Shown: positions 31,082-40,065 of the stretch, piece by piece
Layout of the letters: every line of letters begins with the position of its first letter
Numbering within the stretch: position 1 is the stretch's first letter
From: Deltaproteobacteria bacterium ADurb.Bin151
GTDB taxonomy: Bacteria > Desulfobacterota > Syntrophia > Syntrophales > Smithellaceae
Reading direction: 5' to 3'
DNA: 43,454 bases
Assembly: GCA_002070455.1 (NCBI GenBank)
Contig: MWDG01000017.1
Coordinates: forward strand, 1-43,454
Position numbers and translations under genes: made by a program
The notes under the pieces: generated by a model
The model's input: the letters and a program-made list of their open reading frames with translations, nothing else
What the model was told of the DNA's origin: nothing
The model's database searches: none

Positions 31082-33062
31082 CATGTTCTCCTGCATTTTT
31101 ATTTTTTCCCCTCATAAGTTGAATGCGCAGCTTCGGGATTCTGGAGGCCACTCGTGTCCCGGGATTGATCTCGTAGGCATTTCTATACGCCTGCAGGGCT
31201 TTTTGGTAAAGTCCCTTCTTTTCATAAGCGTTTCCCAGCGCCGCGTATATTTCATCATTAGTTTTTTCATATCTCAGGGCTATTAAATAATTAAGAATCG
31301 CCTTGTCCCAATTTTTCTGGGCGGCATAGGCCTTTCCCCGGCTGACGTATAAAGAAGTCTGAATGGAATTGGGGGAGGTCCCCTGCTGATTTTTCTTCGT
31401 CCCGGGACTCTTGCCATCACTCACATCTGCTGCTTTTTTGCTCACCGGGGAGGCCTTACCCGAATAGCGCGACGCTTCTTTTTCTTTTCCCATCTTCCTG
31501 TAGGCAAAGGCCAGATTATTATACATCGTCTGGTCCTTCGCGCCCAGCCGGATTGCTTTTTCGTAATTTTCAGCCGACCGGGCATACTGATTCATTTCGC
31601 CGTATGCAAAGCCCGTTTTGGCAAAGATCGATGCCTTCTGCGGAAATTTTTTACCCAGTTTTTCATAATAACGAACGGCCTGATCGTATTTTTTACTTTT
31701 CAACGTAAGGTCTGCCGCACGCTCCAGGGCATCCGTATCCTCCGGACTGATCTTCAGAACATGCAGATACTCCCTCAAGGCGTCATCCGCCATCTTTCTT
31801 TTTTCATAGGCCACGGCCAGGTTAAAGTGGACCACGGGTTGGTCAGGCATCAGGACCGCGGCTTTCTGTAAATGCTGCATTTCTTCTTTCAACCGGCCAA
31901 GACCTGCGTACGCAGCAGCCATACTGGCATGTACTGCTCCATCCTGCGGCTGTATTTTGACGGCCTGTTCGTAACTTTCAATCGCCCGGCTGTATTTCGC
32001 TTTTTTCAGGTAGGAATTTCCCATCGCCTTCCAGGCCGCAGCTGCATCCGGCGAATGCTTTGCGAGATATCGGTATTGTTCTGCCGCGGCATCTTCCTTC
32101 CCGGCGTTCTCATAAATTCCGGCCAGTATCATTCTGATTTCCTGGTTGCCCGGTTCAATCTGCACGGCCTGCAAATAGGACTGCGCCGCCTTGTCCCATA
32201 ACTTCTTTTGACTGAAGGCAAGTCCCATCATGGCAAAGGACTCGGTATCCCGCGGCTGTTTCACGACAAGACCGGACAATACCCGAATGGCGGGATCATA
32301 CTGATTCCCTTTCAGATAGCAGCGCGCCAGTTCTTTCATTGCCGCTGTATCATCCGGTTTAATGCGCAAAACCTCTTCATAAAGAGATGCCGCCTCATCC
32401 GGCCTGTTGTGCTTCTGATAAATGCCCGCCAGAATCCTGCGCACACCCGCGTCTTCTTTATTTTGGGAAACTGCCTTCTTTAAGAATTCAATCTGCGCGC
32501 CAACATCTTTGTTCTCCCTGGCAAACCTCAACCAGTCCTGCGGTTTAATCACGATCCGCAGCGGCACAGCGGCAATCATTTCCTTCTGATAAGAAACATT
32601 GATCCGGTAAAGGTTGACGGCCTGCACGTCTTTGACTCCCGCGTCGCTTTTCATGATCCTGTTCACCAGATCAATCCCGCGGAACAATACACCGATCTGA
32701 TTCCCTTCTTTACCCATGCCTTCAATCATGACCGACGTGTATTTACCGGCCAGATCGTCACTGTCTACAGATTTGATGACAAATTCATCACGATAGCTGA
32801 TTTCCAGTGTTTCATCCGCGCCCACCTGAATGTCCGTCCCGTTTTTTTCTATCCGCAGGAAATAGAAATCAGGCTTGGCGTTGAACACGTAATGGGAAAA
32901 AGCATTGATTGCCCTGTGGGCAAAGAAGACACCGGACTGAAAAACCTGCGGACGGGCATACAGGAAAGACGCCAGCAGCACGATGGCAACCGTGACGGTC
33001 ACCACACCCGCGATCATGAGTTTGTCCGGCCCCCTTTTCTTTTTCCTGTCATCATGAATCAT
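31059..33062 (-). CDS. Membrane-anchored TPR-repeat protein
   Basis: 667 residues. A basic start and one membrane helix (about residues 17-38) place the bulk outside the cytoplasm. Residues 40-180 are a beta-rich region of unknown type. From about 190 to 630 there are about ten tetratricopeptide repeats, with an interruption near 530-570 that is Lys/Ser/Gly rich. It presumably scaffolds an envelope complex. It lies between xerD and kdsA, with 3 bases to the former and an overlap with the latter. The family name and partner are unknown. Confidence 0.8.
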   Translation of the reverse strand: MIHDDRKKKRGPDKLMIAGVVTVTVAIVLLASFLYARPQVFQSGVFFAHRAINAFSHYVFNAKPDFYFLRIEKNGTDIQVGADETLEISYRDEFVIKSVDSDDLAGKYTSVMIEGMGKEGNQIGVLFRGIDLVNRIMKSDAGVKDVQAVNLYRINVSYQKEMIAAVPLRIVIKPQDWLRFARENKDVGAQIEFLKKAVSQNKEDAGVRRILAGIYQKHNRPDEAASLYEEVLRIKPDDTAAMKELARCYLKGNQYDPAIRVLSGLVVKQPRDTESFAMMGLAFSQKKLWDKAAQSYLQAVQIEPGNQEIRMILAGIYENAGKEDAAAEQYRYLAKHSPDAAAAWKAMGNSYLKKAKYSRAIESYEQAVKIQPQDGAVHASMAAAYAGLGRLKEEMQHLQKAAVLMPDQPVVHFNLAVAYEKRKMADDALREYLHVLKISPEDTDALERAADLTLKSKKYDQAVRYYEKLGKKFPQKASIFAKTGFAYGEMNQYARSAENYEKAIRLGAKDQTMYNNLAFAYRKMGKEKEASRYSGKASPVSKKAADVSDGKSPGTKKNQQGTSPNSIQTSLYVSRGKAYAAQKNWDKAILNYLIALRYEKTNDEIYAALGNAYEKKGLYQKALQAYRNAYEINPGTRVASRIPKLRIQLMRGKNKNAGEHDEAGETP

Positions 33063-33065
33063 GAA

Positions 33066-33953
33066 TCAACCCCTGGGATGATATTTCCTGTGAATTTGCG
33101 TCAGGTGATCTCTCGTCACGTGCGTGTAAATCTGCGTCGTCGAAATATCGGAATGTCCAAGCATGACCTGAACCGCCCTTAAATCAGCTCCTCCTTCCAG
33201 AAGATGGGACGCGAAAGAGTGACGAAATGTATGCGGGTGAACGTTTTTTTGCAAGCCCGCTTTTCTCACATAATGAATAATTATTTTCCAGAGCCCCTGG
33301 CGGGTAAAGGCTCCCCCGAAACGGTTCAGGAACAAGACGTCTGTCGTTCTTGATTTTACCAGTTTCGGACGGGCTTCGTCCACATAGCGGCGGACACTAT
33401 CGTAGGCGGTCTTGCCGATGGGAACGACCCTTTCCTTGCCGCCCTTTCCCATGACCGTCAGGAAACCCACCTGCCAGTTGATGCTGTTCATGGTTAAACC
33501 GGCAAGCTCCGATACGCGCAGTCCCGTAGCATAAAGAAGTTCCAGCATCGCGCTGTCCCTCTGTGCCTTGGGCGTCTCTTCACCCGGCTGGGACAAAATC
33601 AGGTTCATCTCTTCTTTACTCACCGTATCGGGCAGTCGCATCCAGACCTTGGCCAGTTCAATATTGGCCAGCGGTGATTGATCCACCACTTTTTCCTGCA
33701 GAAGAAATTTATAATATCCCCTCAGGGCAGCCAGCGCCCGGTTCATCGAATTGGCCGACAATCCTTCACCCTTGATCTGCACAAGAAACTCAACGACTGT
33801 TTCGGGGACAACAAAGCGCGGATTGTCTATCCCCCTTTGCTCCAGAAAGGAAGCATATCGATTCAGATCCCGCCCGTAGGCCTCCAGGGTATTGCCGGCC
33901 GCCCCTTTCTCGATCAGGAGATGATTTAAATACCTGTCCAATAAGTCCCGCAT
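33066..33953 (-). CDS. xerD: Tyrosine recombinase XerD
   Basis: 295 residues, normal length for XerC/XerD. Catalytic residues are all present: R146 (TGLRVSEL), K170 (MGKGGKER), H241 and R244 (HTFRH), H267 (GHSDI) and nucleophile Y276 (QIYTHV). It resolves chromosome dimers at dif with its partner. Its housekeeping length and context argue against an element integrase. The start is taken at ATG 33953. The gene heads the long minus-strand operon that continues through kdsA and the lpt genes. Confidence 0.93.
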   Translation of the reverse strand: MRDLLDRYLNHLLIEKGAAGNTLEAYGRDLNRYASFLEQRGIDNPRFVVPETVVEFLVQIKGEGLSANSMNRALAALRGYYKFLLQEKVVDQSPLANIELAKVWMRLPDTVSKEEMNLILSQPGEETPKAQRDSAMLELLYATGLRVSELAGLTMNSINWQVGFLTVMGKGGKERVVPIGKTAYDSVRRYVDEARPKLVKSRTTDVLFLNRFGGAFTRQGLWKIIIHYVRKAGLQKNVHPHTFRHSFASHLLEGGADLRAVQVMLGHSDISTTQIYTHVTRDHLTQIHRKYHPRG

Positions 33954-33997
33954 GAACGTTTTTTACGCAAATATCCTGTTTATGTAAAGTTTTTTTG

Positions 33998-34030
33998 TTG
34001 ACAGAACAGCCGATCTTGTAGAAAAGGATA
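33998..34030 (+). promoter_or_regulatory. Possible promoter of rpiB
   Basis: A perfect TTGACA at 33998-34003 is followed after 15 bases by TAGAAA, preceded by TTG. Spacing is short, so this is tentative. It lies in the divergent gap between xerD and rpiB. Confidence 0.35.
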
Positions 34031-34057
34031 ACATCATTTTCAACCGGGGGAGAAAAA

Positions 34058-34498
34058 ATGAAAAAAATCGTTATTGCTTCCGATCATGGCGCGGTCGATC
34101 TTAAAAACGAAATCGCCGATTTTTTAAGAAAAAAGAATTATGAGGTCACAGACATCGGAACTGAGGGGCCTGCAGCAGTGGATTACCCGGATATCGCGCT
34201 CGCTGCTTGCACGGAGTTTAAAAACGGCGGATACGGTTTCGGGATTCTTCTGTGCGGCACAGGCATCGGAGTCACGATTGCCGCAAACAAAGTCAAAGGC
34301 ATCCGCTGCGCGCTCCTTTTCGATCTTTTCAGCGCTGAAATGGCCAAAGCCCACAATAACGCCAACTTCATTGCTTTCGGCGGCAGAATCAAATATGCCG
34401 TCCCGGTCCATGAGATGATCGAGAAATTTATCAGCACATCTTTCGAAGGGGGACGTCACGAACGGAGAATCGCCAAGATAACGGCTATGGAAGAGTAG
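34058..34498 (+). CDS. rpiB: Ribose 5-phosphate isomerase B
   Basis: 146 residues, normal length. It interconverts ribose 5-phosphate and ribulose 5-phosphate in the pentose phosphate pathway. Signatures include ASDHGAVDLK at the start, the LCGTGIG loop carrying the catalytic Cys, and the NKVKGIRCAL helix. GGGGGAG precedes the ATG. It appears alone on its transcript. The next plus-strand gene starts 215 bases later. Confidence 0.93.
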   Translation: MKKIVIASDHGAVDLKNEIADFLRKKNYEVTDIGTEGPAAVDYPDIALAACTEFKNGGYGFGILLCGTGIGVTIAANKVKGIRCALLFDLFSAEMAKAHNNANFIAFGGRIKYAVPVHEMIEKFISTSFEGGRHERRIAKITAMEE

Positions 34499-34713
34499 TG
34501 CTGGTCTTGCCGAAAACATTCTTCCACCGCGGGAAAACCGACTCAACAGATGCCAGCCTTCCTGCATAAATCGTATTGACAGAACCTGCATTTTCAGGCA
34601 TGGGCAACTGCCAAGATATTGATCATCAAAATTGTATTTGATTCAGATCCCCAAAAGATTGTTGTACGGGCGCCAAAAACATGAATTGATGCAATGCGCA
34701 CAAGAGGCCATTC

Positions 34714-35820
34714 ATGACATTTATACGGCACAAAGTGAACAGCAGGGTCGTCCAGGATCTGAAAAAACGGTCCACCATCGGCATTATATTCTATATCGTT
34801 TTATCCATTATTGTGACCTGCGCCGATGGCTTTTACTCCAGACATCTATTTGCTTCCCTGGTCTTTTTTTTCTCCAACCTGGGCATTTGCGTTTTCCGGC
34901 TGGTCCACCTGGTGATCGCCCGGAAGATGGGAGAACCTTACGAAATCGTCAACCGGGGGATTTTTTACGTCAGTGTCGTCATCACCGCTCTGGTCTGGGG
35001 ATGCATGCTGGCCTACGTTGAAATCCTGAACAATGAGCATGTGACACAGCTGATGATGAACGTGTGTATATGCGGTCTGTCCGCGGGCGGCGTGGTCGCA
35101 TTCATTCCCGACCGAAGGCTTGCCATTCTTTTTAACCTTGCCATGCTGATGCCGGCAACGACAGCCCTTCTTGTGAACAGATTGAATCCGCCGCTCACCA
35201 TCATGATATGTTTGTTTTCTGTATACCTGGTTCTGATTGCTATACGCGGGAACAAGGAATACTGGAATGCTCTGGAAAATGAATATCTGCTGGAGGTCAA
35301 ATCCGAGGAAATGACCCGATTGAGCAACACAGATGCCCTGACCGGCCTGTCCAACCGGCGGCATTTCAATGAGGCGCTGGAACGGGAATGGAAGCGTTCA
35401 GGCCGTAATCAGAGCCTTCTTTCCCTGATCATCCTGGACATTGATTATTTCAAAAAAATCAATGACACCTATGGCCATCAGGTGGGAGACGAATATTTGA
35501 AAAAGATCGCGGAAACCCTGGTTTCCGTTTTCAAACGGGATTCTGATATTGTGGCACGATACGGCGGTGAAGAGTTCGCGGTGCTTCTGGTTGACTCGGA
35601 TGTCGAACAGACCATCCATCTGGCTGAAGCGGCCATCCACAGCATCGCGGCCATGACCTTGGATCATCTGGGTGAAAAAGTCAGCACAACCATCAGTGCC
35701 GGGGTCAACTGCCGCATCCCCGACCACACCGCCGTACCTGACAGCATCATCCTGGGCGCTGACAAGGCCCTTTACGCCGCCAAAGAAAGAGGAAGAAACC
35801 AGGTTGTCTTTTTTGGATGA
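34714..35820 (+). CDS. Membrane diguanylate cyclase (GGDEF domain)
   Basis: 368 residues. The first 180 contain about six hydrophobic segments, a MASE-like membrane sensor module. A short linker coiled region leads to the cyclase domain (about 200-368). The active-site GGEEF is at residues 284-288, and an RxxD inhibitory site (RDSD) is five residues upstream, so product-inhibited cyclic di-GMP synthesis is likely. AGAGG sits before the ATG. Its TGA overlaps an ATG of the next frame. Confidence 0.9.
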   Translation: MTFIRHKVNSRVVQDLKKRSTIGIIFYIVLSIIVTCADGFYSRHLFASLVFFFSNLGICVFRLVHLVIARKMGEPYEIVNRGIFYVSVVITALVWGCMLAYVEILNNEHVTQLMMNVCICGLSAGGVVAFIPDRRLAILFNLAMLMPATTALLVNRLNPPLTIMICLFSVYLVLIAIRGNKEYWNALENEYLLEVKSEEMTRLSNTDALTGLSNRRHFNEALEREWKRSGRNQSLLSLIILDIDYFKKINDTYGHQVGDEYLKKIAETLVSVFKRDSDIVARYGGEEFAVLLVDSDVEQTIHLAEAAIHSIAAMTLDHLGEKVSTTISAGVNCRIPDHTAVPDSIILGADKALYAAKERGRNQVVFFG

Positions 35821-35945
35821 ACAACACCTGTCTGTCCTCCCTTCATTATGATAGAAGATCCGTCTCTTTACTTTTAACGGCGGGACGCCGGATTTCCGGC
35901 AGTTGTGCCTTGACTTCCACCAAACATCGATGCTATTTTTTAATC

Positions 35946-36806
35946 ATGGCTGATTTCCCAGACAAAAAAAAGATCCGTCAGGTCTTCCGGAATGTGCAGA
36001 AGCATCGCCAGATTGAAGCGCTCATCCGTCAATTTTCATCCAATAAAGAAGATATCCGCCTGATGGCCCTAGATCAGGTTGACCTGTCCTCCTGCCGCAA
36101 CGTTCTCGAAATGGGCTGTGCGTTCGGTGCATTTACAGAAGCGCTGAGAGGACGGCTCCACCCGGAAGCAACCATCACCGGCATGGATATCATTGCCGAG
36201 TATGAGCCGTTTTTTCTCGAAGCCTGCAAACGCGCCGGTTATCCGGGAACATTTTCATCCAGCGGCGTCGGCGCAATAAAGAAATGCCCGGACGCCTCTT
36301 TCGATCTGATCATCTGCAGCTTCGCCCTTTATTTTTTTGTGGAGATGATCCCGGACATCGCCCGTGTGCTGAAAAAAGACGGCACCTTCATTACCATAAC
36401 CCATGATCAATGCAACATGCATGAACTGATTGACCTCACACGAAGGACCCTGGAAGAATACCAGATGCTTGCCAGTCATCAGTTTCTGCCCGTCGAGGTC
36501 ATCCTCAAGCAGTTTTCAGCTCAAAACGGCGAAGCATTACTCCGTCCGTATTTTAGCGGCATCCAAAAACTGGATTTTAAAAATTCCCTCGTTTTTCAAC
36601 CCTGGGAAATTTATTTCTTTATCGACTATTATCAGTTCAAGAGTCCTTTTTTCCTTTCCGGCACGGGGGCCCATAAAAAAACCATCGTCAACAAACTCAT
36701 GAATAAACTGCAGGACACCGTCACCGAAAGCAAGGTCATCACCATGTGCAAGGATGACGCCATTTTCATTTGCACAAATCCCGAGACACCAAAGGGGAGC
36801 GCATGA
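35946..36806 (+). CDS. SAM-dependent methyltransferase
   Basis: About 286 residues from ATG 35946. The class I fold is clear: motif I VLEMGCAFGAFTEAL at about 52-66, an acidic end of strand 2 (ITGMDII), then SFDLIICSFALYFF and a VLKKDGTFITITH segment. The substrate is unknown; small molecules or lipids are likelier than nucleic acids. The frame is open from 35817, where an ATG overlaps the cyclase stop, but those 43 residues do not look like protein. Its own TGA overlaps the next ATG. Confidence 0.75.
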   Translation: MADFPDKKKIRQVFRNVQKHRQIEALIRQFSSNKEDIRLMALDQVDLSSCRNVLEMGCAFGAFTEALRGRLHPEATITGMDIIAEYEPFFLEACKRAGYPGTFSSSGVGAIKKCPDASFDLIICSFALYFFVEMIPDIARVLKKDGTFITITHDQCNMHELIDLTRRTLEEYQMLASHQFLPVEVILKQFSAQNGEALLRPYFSGIQKLDFKNSLVFQPWEIYFFIDYYQFKSPFFLSGTGAHKKTIVNKLMNKLQDTVTESKVITMCKDDAIFICTNPETPKGSA

Positions 36807-37870
36807 AGAAAAAACGTAAATTCTGCATATACTGCGGCGGACAAATAACCAAAAGCAAAGAAGACGATGTCCTCAGGGACTGCTGTTCGAGTTGTCACTG
36901 CTTCTTTTATGACAACCCGCTGCCGGTCGTATCCGCCATTGTGGACGAATCAAGGAAGATTCTCCTGGTCAAGCGGGACCGGGCACCCTTTAAGGGTCAC
37001 TGGTGTCTGCCGACCGGATTTGCCGAAGCGGGTGAAAGCATTGAAGATGCAGCTTTGCGCGAATTGATGGAAGAAACGGGGGTAAAAGGCAGGATCAGCA
37101 GGCTGCTGGACGTTGATTCATACAAAAGCCGCTTTTACGGGGACCTGCTTTTTTTAACTTTTGTTGTGGATAAAACCGACGGCAAAGTTATGGCCGGAGA
37201 CGATAGCGCCCAGGCGAAATTCTTTCCGATCAAGGAGATCCCCCCCCTGGCTTTTCGGTCCAACAGGCGCGCACTGGAGGCCTATGTTAAGAGCAAAAAG
37301 GATTATTGGGCCATCCTTGACGCCATCGAACACCGCGATGACGGCAGGCATCTCCCCCGCCACAGAGACTCTAATGCCCTCACCAGGCGCCTGCTCAATG
37401 TCATCTTGAAAAACAAGGAGAAAATGATCAACCAGTGGATTGAAGAAATGACAACCAGCCCTTCCACCTCTGAATATCACGGCTACGAAATACACGTCCT
37501 TTATAATATTTGCGATAAAATCATATCGCAGATCACGCTCTGGCTGGGAAATGCTTATGATATCGAACGCATAAAGAATTTCTACATCAAGCTGGGAGTG
37601 GAAAGAAAGAAAGCCGGCGCCAAAATCAGCGGGGTGCTGAGTGCCTTGAGCCTGATTCGCAAGCACATCTGGGATGTGGCCCTCGCCCAGGGCGCTCTGC
37701 AAAAAAATCTCGATCTCTACATGACGTTTGAACTTCAGAGGCGCATGACTATTTTTTTCGATCTGGCCACTTTTTACATTACAAGAGGTTATGAAGAGCA
37801 TGAAGCCGCCCGGACCCGGAACACTCTCCCTGCAGGGAAACGACTCCACAGATCATCTTCACGGGACTGA
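36803..37870 (+). CDS. Nudix hydrolase with zinc ribbon and C-terminal RsbRD-like domain
   Basis: 355 residues in three parts. The first 35 form a CxxC/CxxC zinc ribbon (FCIYC and CCSSC) ending in FYDNP, as in NADH-pyrophosphatase-like Nudix proteins. Residues 38-160 are the Nudix domain with the box GESIEDAALRELMEETG. Residues 190-340 are a helical domain (LTRRLLNVILKNKEKMINQWIEEM onwards, read in short pieces) resembling the RsbRD N-terminal sensor domain of stressosome-type proteins. The fusion is unusual. The ATG overlaps the methyltransferase stop (ATGA), with AGGGGAG upstream. Confidence 0.82.
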   Translation: MKKKRKFCIYCGGQITKSKEDDVLRDCCSSCHCFFYDNPLPVVSAIVDESRKILLVKRDRAPFKGHWCLPTGFAEAGESIEDAALRELMEETGVKGRISRLLDVDSYKSRFYGDLLFLTFVVDKTDGKVMAGDDSAQAKFFPIKEIPPLAFRSNRRALEAYVKSKKDYWAILDAIEHRDDGRHLPRHRDSNALTRRLLNVILKNKEKMINQWIEEMTTSPSTSEYHGYEIHVLYNICDKIISQITLWLGNAYDIERIKNFYIKLGVERKKAGAKISGVLSALSLIRKHIWDVALAQGALQKNLDLYMTFELQRRMTIFFDLATFYITRGYEEHEAARTRNTLPAGKRLHRSSSRD

Positions 37871-37968
37871 ACCTTTAATTCAAACGGATTGACCGGACAA
37901 GCCGCAGCATCAGCGTTTGGGCCATTCGCGACCCCCTGCCGTGCATGCCGACATCCATCATTATCTTA

Positions 37969-37998
37969 TTGACATCAAATCAACGTCCATGATAGAAG
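37969..37998 (+). promoter_or_regulatory. Possible promoter of the hydrogenase-linked gene cluster
   Basis: TTGACA at 37969-37974 is followed after 18 bases by TAGAAG. A GTGCA...TGCAC inverted repeat (37998-38022) lies just downstream and could be an operator. The 224-base gap between the Nudix gene and the DRTGG gene has no other obvious signal. Confidence 0.3.
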
Positions 37999-38094
37999 TG
38001 CATGCAAGACTGTATAACTGCACAAAGAATATCCTGTCAATTTTGTTTATCAGACGCATGATAATCAGATTGCCGACGGATGAAGGAGTGGCCT

Positions 38095-38469
38095 TTGAAA
38101 CTGAGCGATGTAAAAGATATCCTGGATGCGGAAGTCATCGTTGGTGAAGAAAATCTGGATATGGAAGTGAAAACAGCCTTTGGAGCTGACCTGATGAGTG
38201 ATGTGCTGGCATTTGCCAAATCCGGCAGCCTGCTGCTTACCGGCTTGACCAACACCCAGGTTATCCGAACCGCGAATGTTCTGGACATCGCCGCTATTAT
38301 TCTGGTGAGAGCCAAACAGCCGTCTTCAGAAACCATAGCATTGGCCAGAGAGCTGAAAATTCCCATCCTGACCACAAAATACATATTATTCGAAACCGCG
38401 GGCCGTTTATATGCGAAAGGAATTGTCGGATGCCTGCCAAAAGTTGAAAATACCAGTGGGCGAACCTAA
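38095..38469 (+). CDS. DRTGG-domain protein 1
   Basis: 124 residues, one DRTGG-like domain, a small ligand-binding fold also found next to CBS domains and in phosphotransacetylases. The family loop is present as GADLMSDVL. I choose TTG at 38095 because AAGGAG lies six bases upstream, while the ATG at 38080 overlaps that site. DRTGG genes of this size recur beside [FeFe]-hydrogenase operons of clostridia and related anaerobes. The ligand is unknown. Confidence 0.75.
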   Translation: MKLSDVKDILDAEVIVGEENLDMEVKTAFGADLMSDVLAFAKSGSLLLTGLTNTQVIRTANVLDIAAIILVRAKQPSSETIALARELKIPILTTKYILFETAGRLYAKGIVGCLPKVENTSGRT

Positions 38470-38893
38470 TCAGAACCTTTACAATGGCAGTTTTACGATC
38501 GAAGGCGGCAATTTTAACTGCGCCGGTATTGTGTCAACCAGTATCAAATCCATCCTGCAAAAGCTGGGAATTCCCGGCGATCTGGTCCGAAAAGCCGCAA
38601 TCGTTTCCTACGAGGCGGAAATTAATGTCGTATCCTATGCCAAGAAGGCTGTCGTCAATCTGATGGTGGTTCCCGGTTCGGTGAATATTGAGGTCATCGA
38701 CGAAGGGCCGGGTATCCCCAACATTGAACTGGCGATGCAGGAAGGCTGGTCCACGGCCGATCAGCGAATCCGGGAAATGGGTTTTGGCGCGGGCATGGGT
38801 CTTTGCAATATTAAAAATTATTCCGACGAATTCCACATTTCCTCGGAAATCGGCAAAGGCACCCATCTGAAAATGATCATTCAAACACCGTAA
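38411..38893 (+). CDS. Anti-sigma-factor-like ATP-binding protein (RsbW/SpoIIAB type)
   Basis: 160 residues of the GHKL ATPase fold: N-box YEAEINVV, G1 box DEGPGIP, G2 region GFGAGMGL, and GTHL at the end. It is close to RsbW/SpoIIAB-type kinases but lacks a recognised sigma factor in the window. The start overlaps the preceding DRTGG gene by 59 bases. The ATG at 38411 has a poor ribosome site, so a GTG or TTG further in is possible. It is probably a regulatory subunit for the downstream redox complex. Confidence 0.78.
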   Translation: MRKELSDACQKLKIPVGEPNQNLYNGSFTIEGGNFNCAGIVSTSIKSILQKLGIPGDLVRKAAIVSYEAEINVVSYAKKAVVNLMVVPGSVNIEVIDEGPGIPNIELAMQEGWSTADQRIREMGFGAGMGLCNIKNYSDEFHISSEIGKGTHLKMIIQTP

Positions 38894-38916
38894 TCTTTTT
38901 TACAAAGGGCTCCATC

Positions 38917-39258
38917 ATGAAAATTGAAGATTTAGTTCAGGCACTGCAATTAGAGGTCAAGTGCGGCAAAGATTATCTCAACCGGGAAGTGACCGGCGGC
39001 TACACGGGAGACCTCCTGAGTGACGTCATGGGCAATGCCCGGGAAGGCTACATCTGGATCACCCGCCAGGTGCATCAGAATATCGTCGCGGTCGCCAGTC
39101 TCAAGGAACTGGCGGGAATCATCCTGATTAATTCGTGCCAGCCGGCTCCCGACACACTGGAAAAGGCTGAGGCGGAAAAGATCCCTGTTATGGTATCGGG
39201 TTTGCCCGCCTTTGAAATCTCAGGCCAGATCTACAACCTGCTGACATTAGCCGGCTGA
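38917..39258 (+). CDS. DRTGG-domain protein 2
   Basis: 113 residues, a second single DRTGG domain, with the loop TGGYTGDLLSDVM. It is paralogous in layout to the first DRTGG protein, sharing the LSDVM, ITRQVHQN-type and IILINSCQPAP-type segments in the same order. AAGGG sits at proper distance before the ATG. It lies between the anti-sigma-like ATPase and the PHP protein with short gaps, so all are co-transcribed. Confidence 0.78.
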   Translation: MKIEDLVQALQLEVKCGKDYLNREVTGGYTGDLLSDVMGNAREGYIWITRQVHQNIVAVASLKELAGIILINSCQPAPDTLEKAEAEKIPVMVSGLPAFEISGQIYNLLTLAG

Positions 39259-39318
39259 TTGCCGGGACCATCCTCCCTGAACAATCCGCCCGCATACAGC
39301 TTCCAACGGTGAAAACCG

Positions 39319-40065
39319 ATGTTGAAAGTTTTCAATTGTGATCTTCATATCCACACCTGCCTGTCGCCCTGTGCGGAGCTGGACATGCATCCCCGGGCCC
39401 TGGTGGAAAGAGCGCTGGAAAAAAACCTCGACATGATTGCCATCAGTGACCATAATGCATCCGCCAATGTCCGGTACGTCATGGCAGCGGCCGCCGGGAA
39501 AAATATTCAAATCATCCCGGCCATGGAAATCACGACCAGTGAAGAAGTTCACCTGCTGGCTCTCTTCGGTTCCCTGCCGGATCTCCTGAAACTTCAGTCG
39601 GTCATCGATCAGCACCTGTTCGGGGAAAATGACGAAACGCGTTTCGGCGTTCAGGCCATCGTCAACGAACTGGGCGAAGTGGAGGGATTGAACAATCAGC
39701 TTCTTATCGGAGCAACGGACTTATCCATTGATGACACCGTTGCGATGATTCATCAGCTGGGCGGTCTTGCGATCCCGGCGCATATTGACCGGGAAAGTTT
39801 CAGCGTGCTGAGCCAGCTGGGCTTCATTGATGATCATGCTCATTTTGACGCGCTGGAAATATCGAAATTAACCGGTATCCGTCAGGGTCGCCTGCAATAC
39901 CAGGAGCTGGACCGGTATCCGTTTGTCACTTCATCGGATGCCCATTTCATTCGGGACATCGGCAGTTCAACCACAAAAATTCTGATGGCCGAACCCGGTT
40001 TTACCGAACTGGGCATGGCCTTTTCGGCACAAGACGGCCGCCGCATTCTGGAGGAGTCATGCTGA
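39319..40065 (+). CDS. PHP-domain metal-dependent phosphoesterase
   Basis: 248 residues. PHP metal ligands are in place: H10 and H12 (DLHIHT), D44 and H45 (SDHN), E70 (AMEITT), H78 (EEVHLLALF), a later AHID and the final SDAHFIRD. Enzymes of this fold hydrolyse phosphoesters, for example 3',5'-nucleoside bisphosphates or histidinol phosphate. The substrate here is unknown. Its last codons overlap the start of the next ATPase gene, so the two proteins are probably made together. Confidence 0.85.
   Translation: MLKVFNCDLHIHTCLSPCAELDMHPRALVERALEKNLDMIAISDHNASANVRYVMAAAAGKNIQIIPAMEITTSEEVHLLALFGSLPDLLKLQSVIDQHLFGENDETRFGVQAIVNELGEVEGLNNQLLIGATDLSIDDTVAMIHQLGGLAIPAHIDRESFSVLSQLGFIDDHAHFDALEISKLTGIRQGRLQYQELDRYPFVTSSDAHFIRDIGSSTTKILMAEPGFTELGMAFSAQDGRRILEESC

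Noticed and set aside
33066..33953. Tyrosine recombinase considered as an integron or phage integrase
   Set aside because: Length, motif context and placement at the head of a housekeeping operon fit XerD. No integron-specific insertion between the catalytic boxes is visible.
35817..35945. N-terminal extension of the methyltransferase from the ATGA overlap
   Set aside because: The 43 residues are Ser/Arg/Cys rich and unlike a protein domain. The conserved fold starts after 35946. Kept only as a possibility.
37917..38147. A 76-codon plus-strand frame before the first DRTGG gene
   Set aside because: It overlaps the promoter region and the DRTGG start, has no ribosome-binding site and no protein-like pattern.
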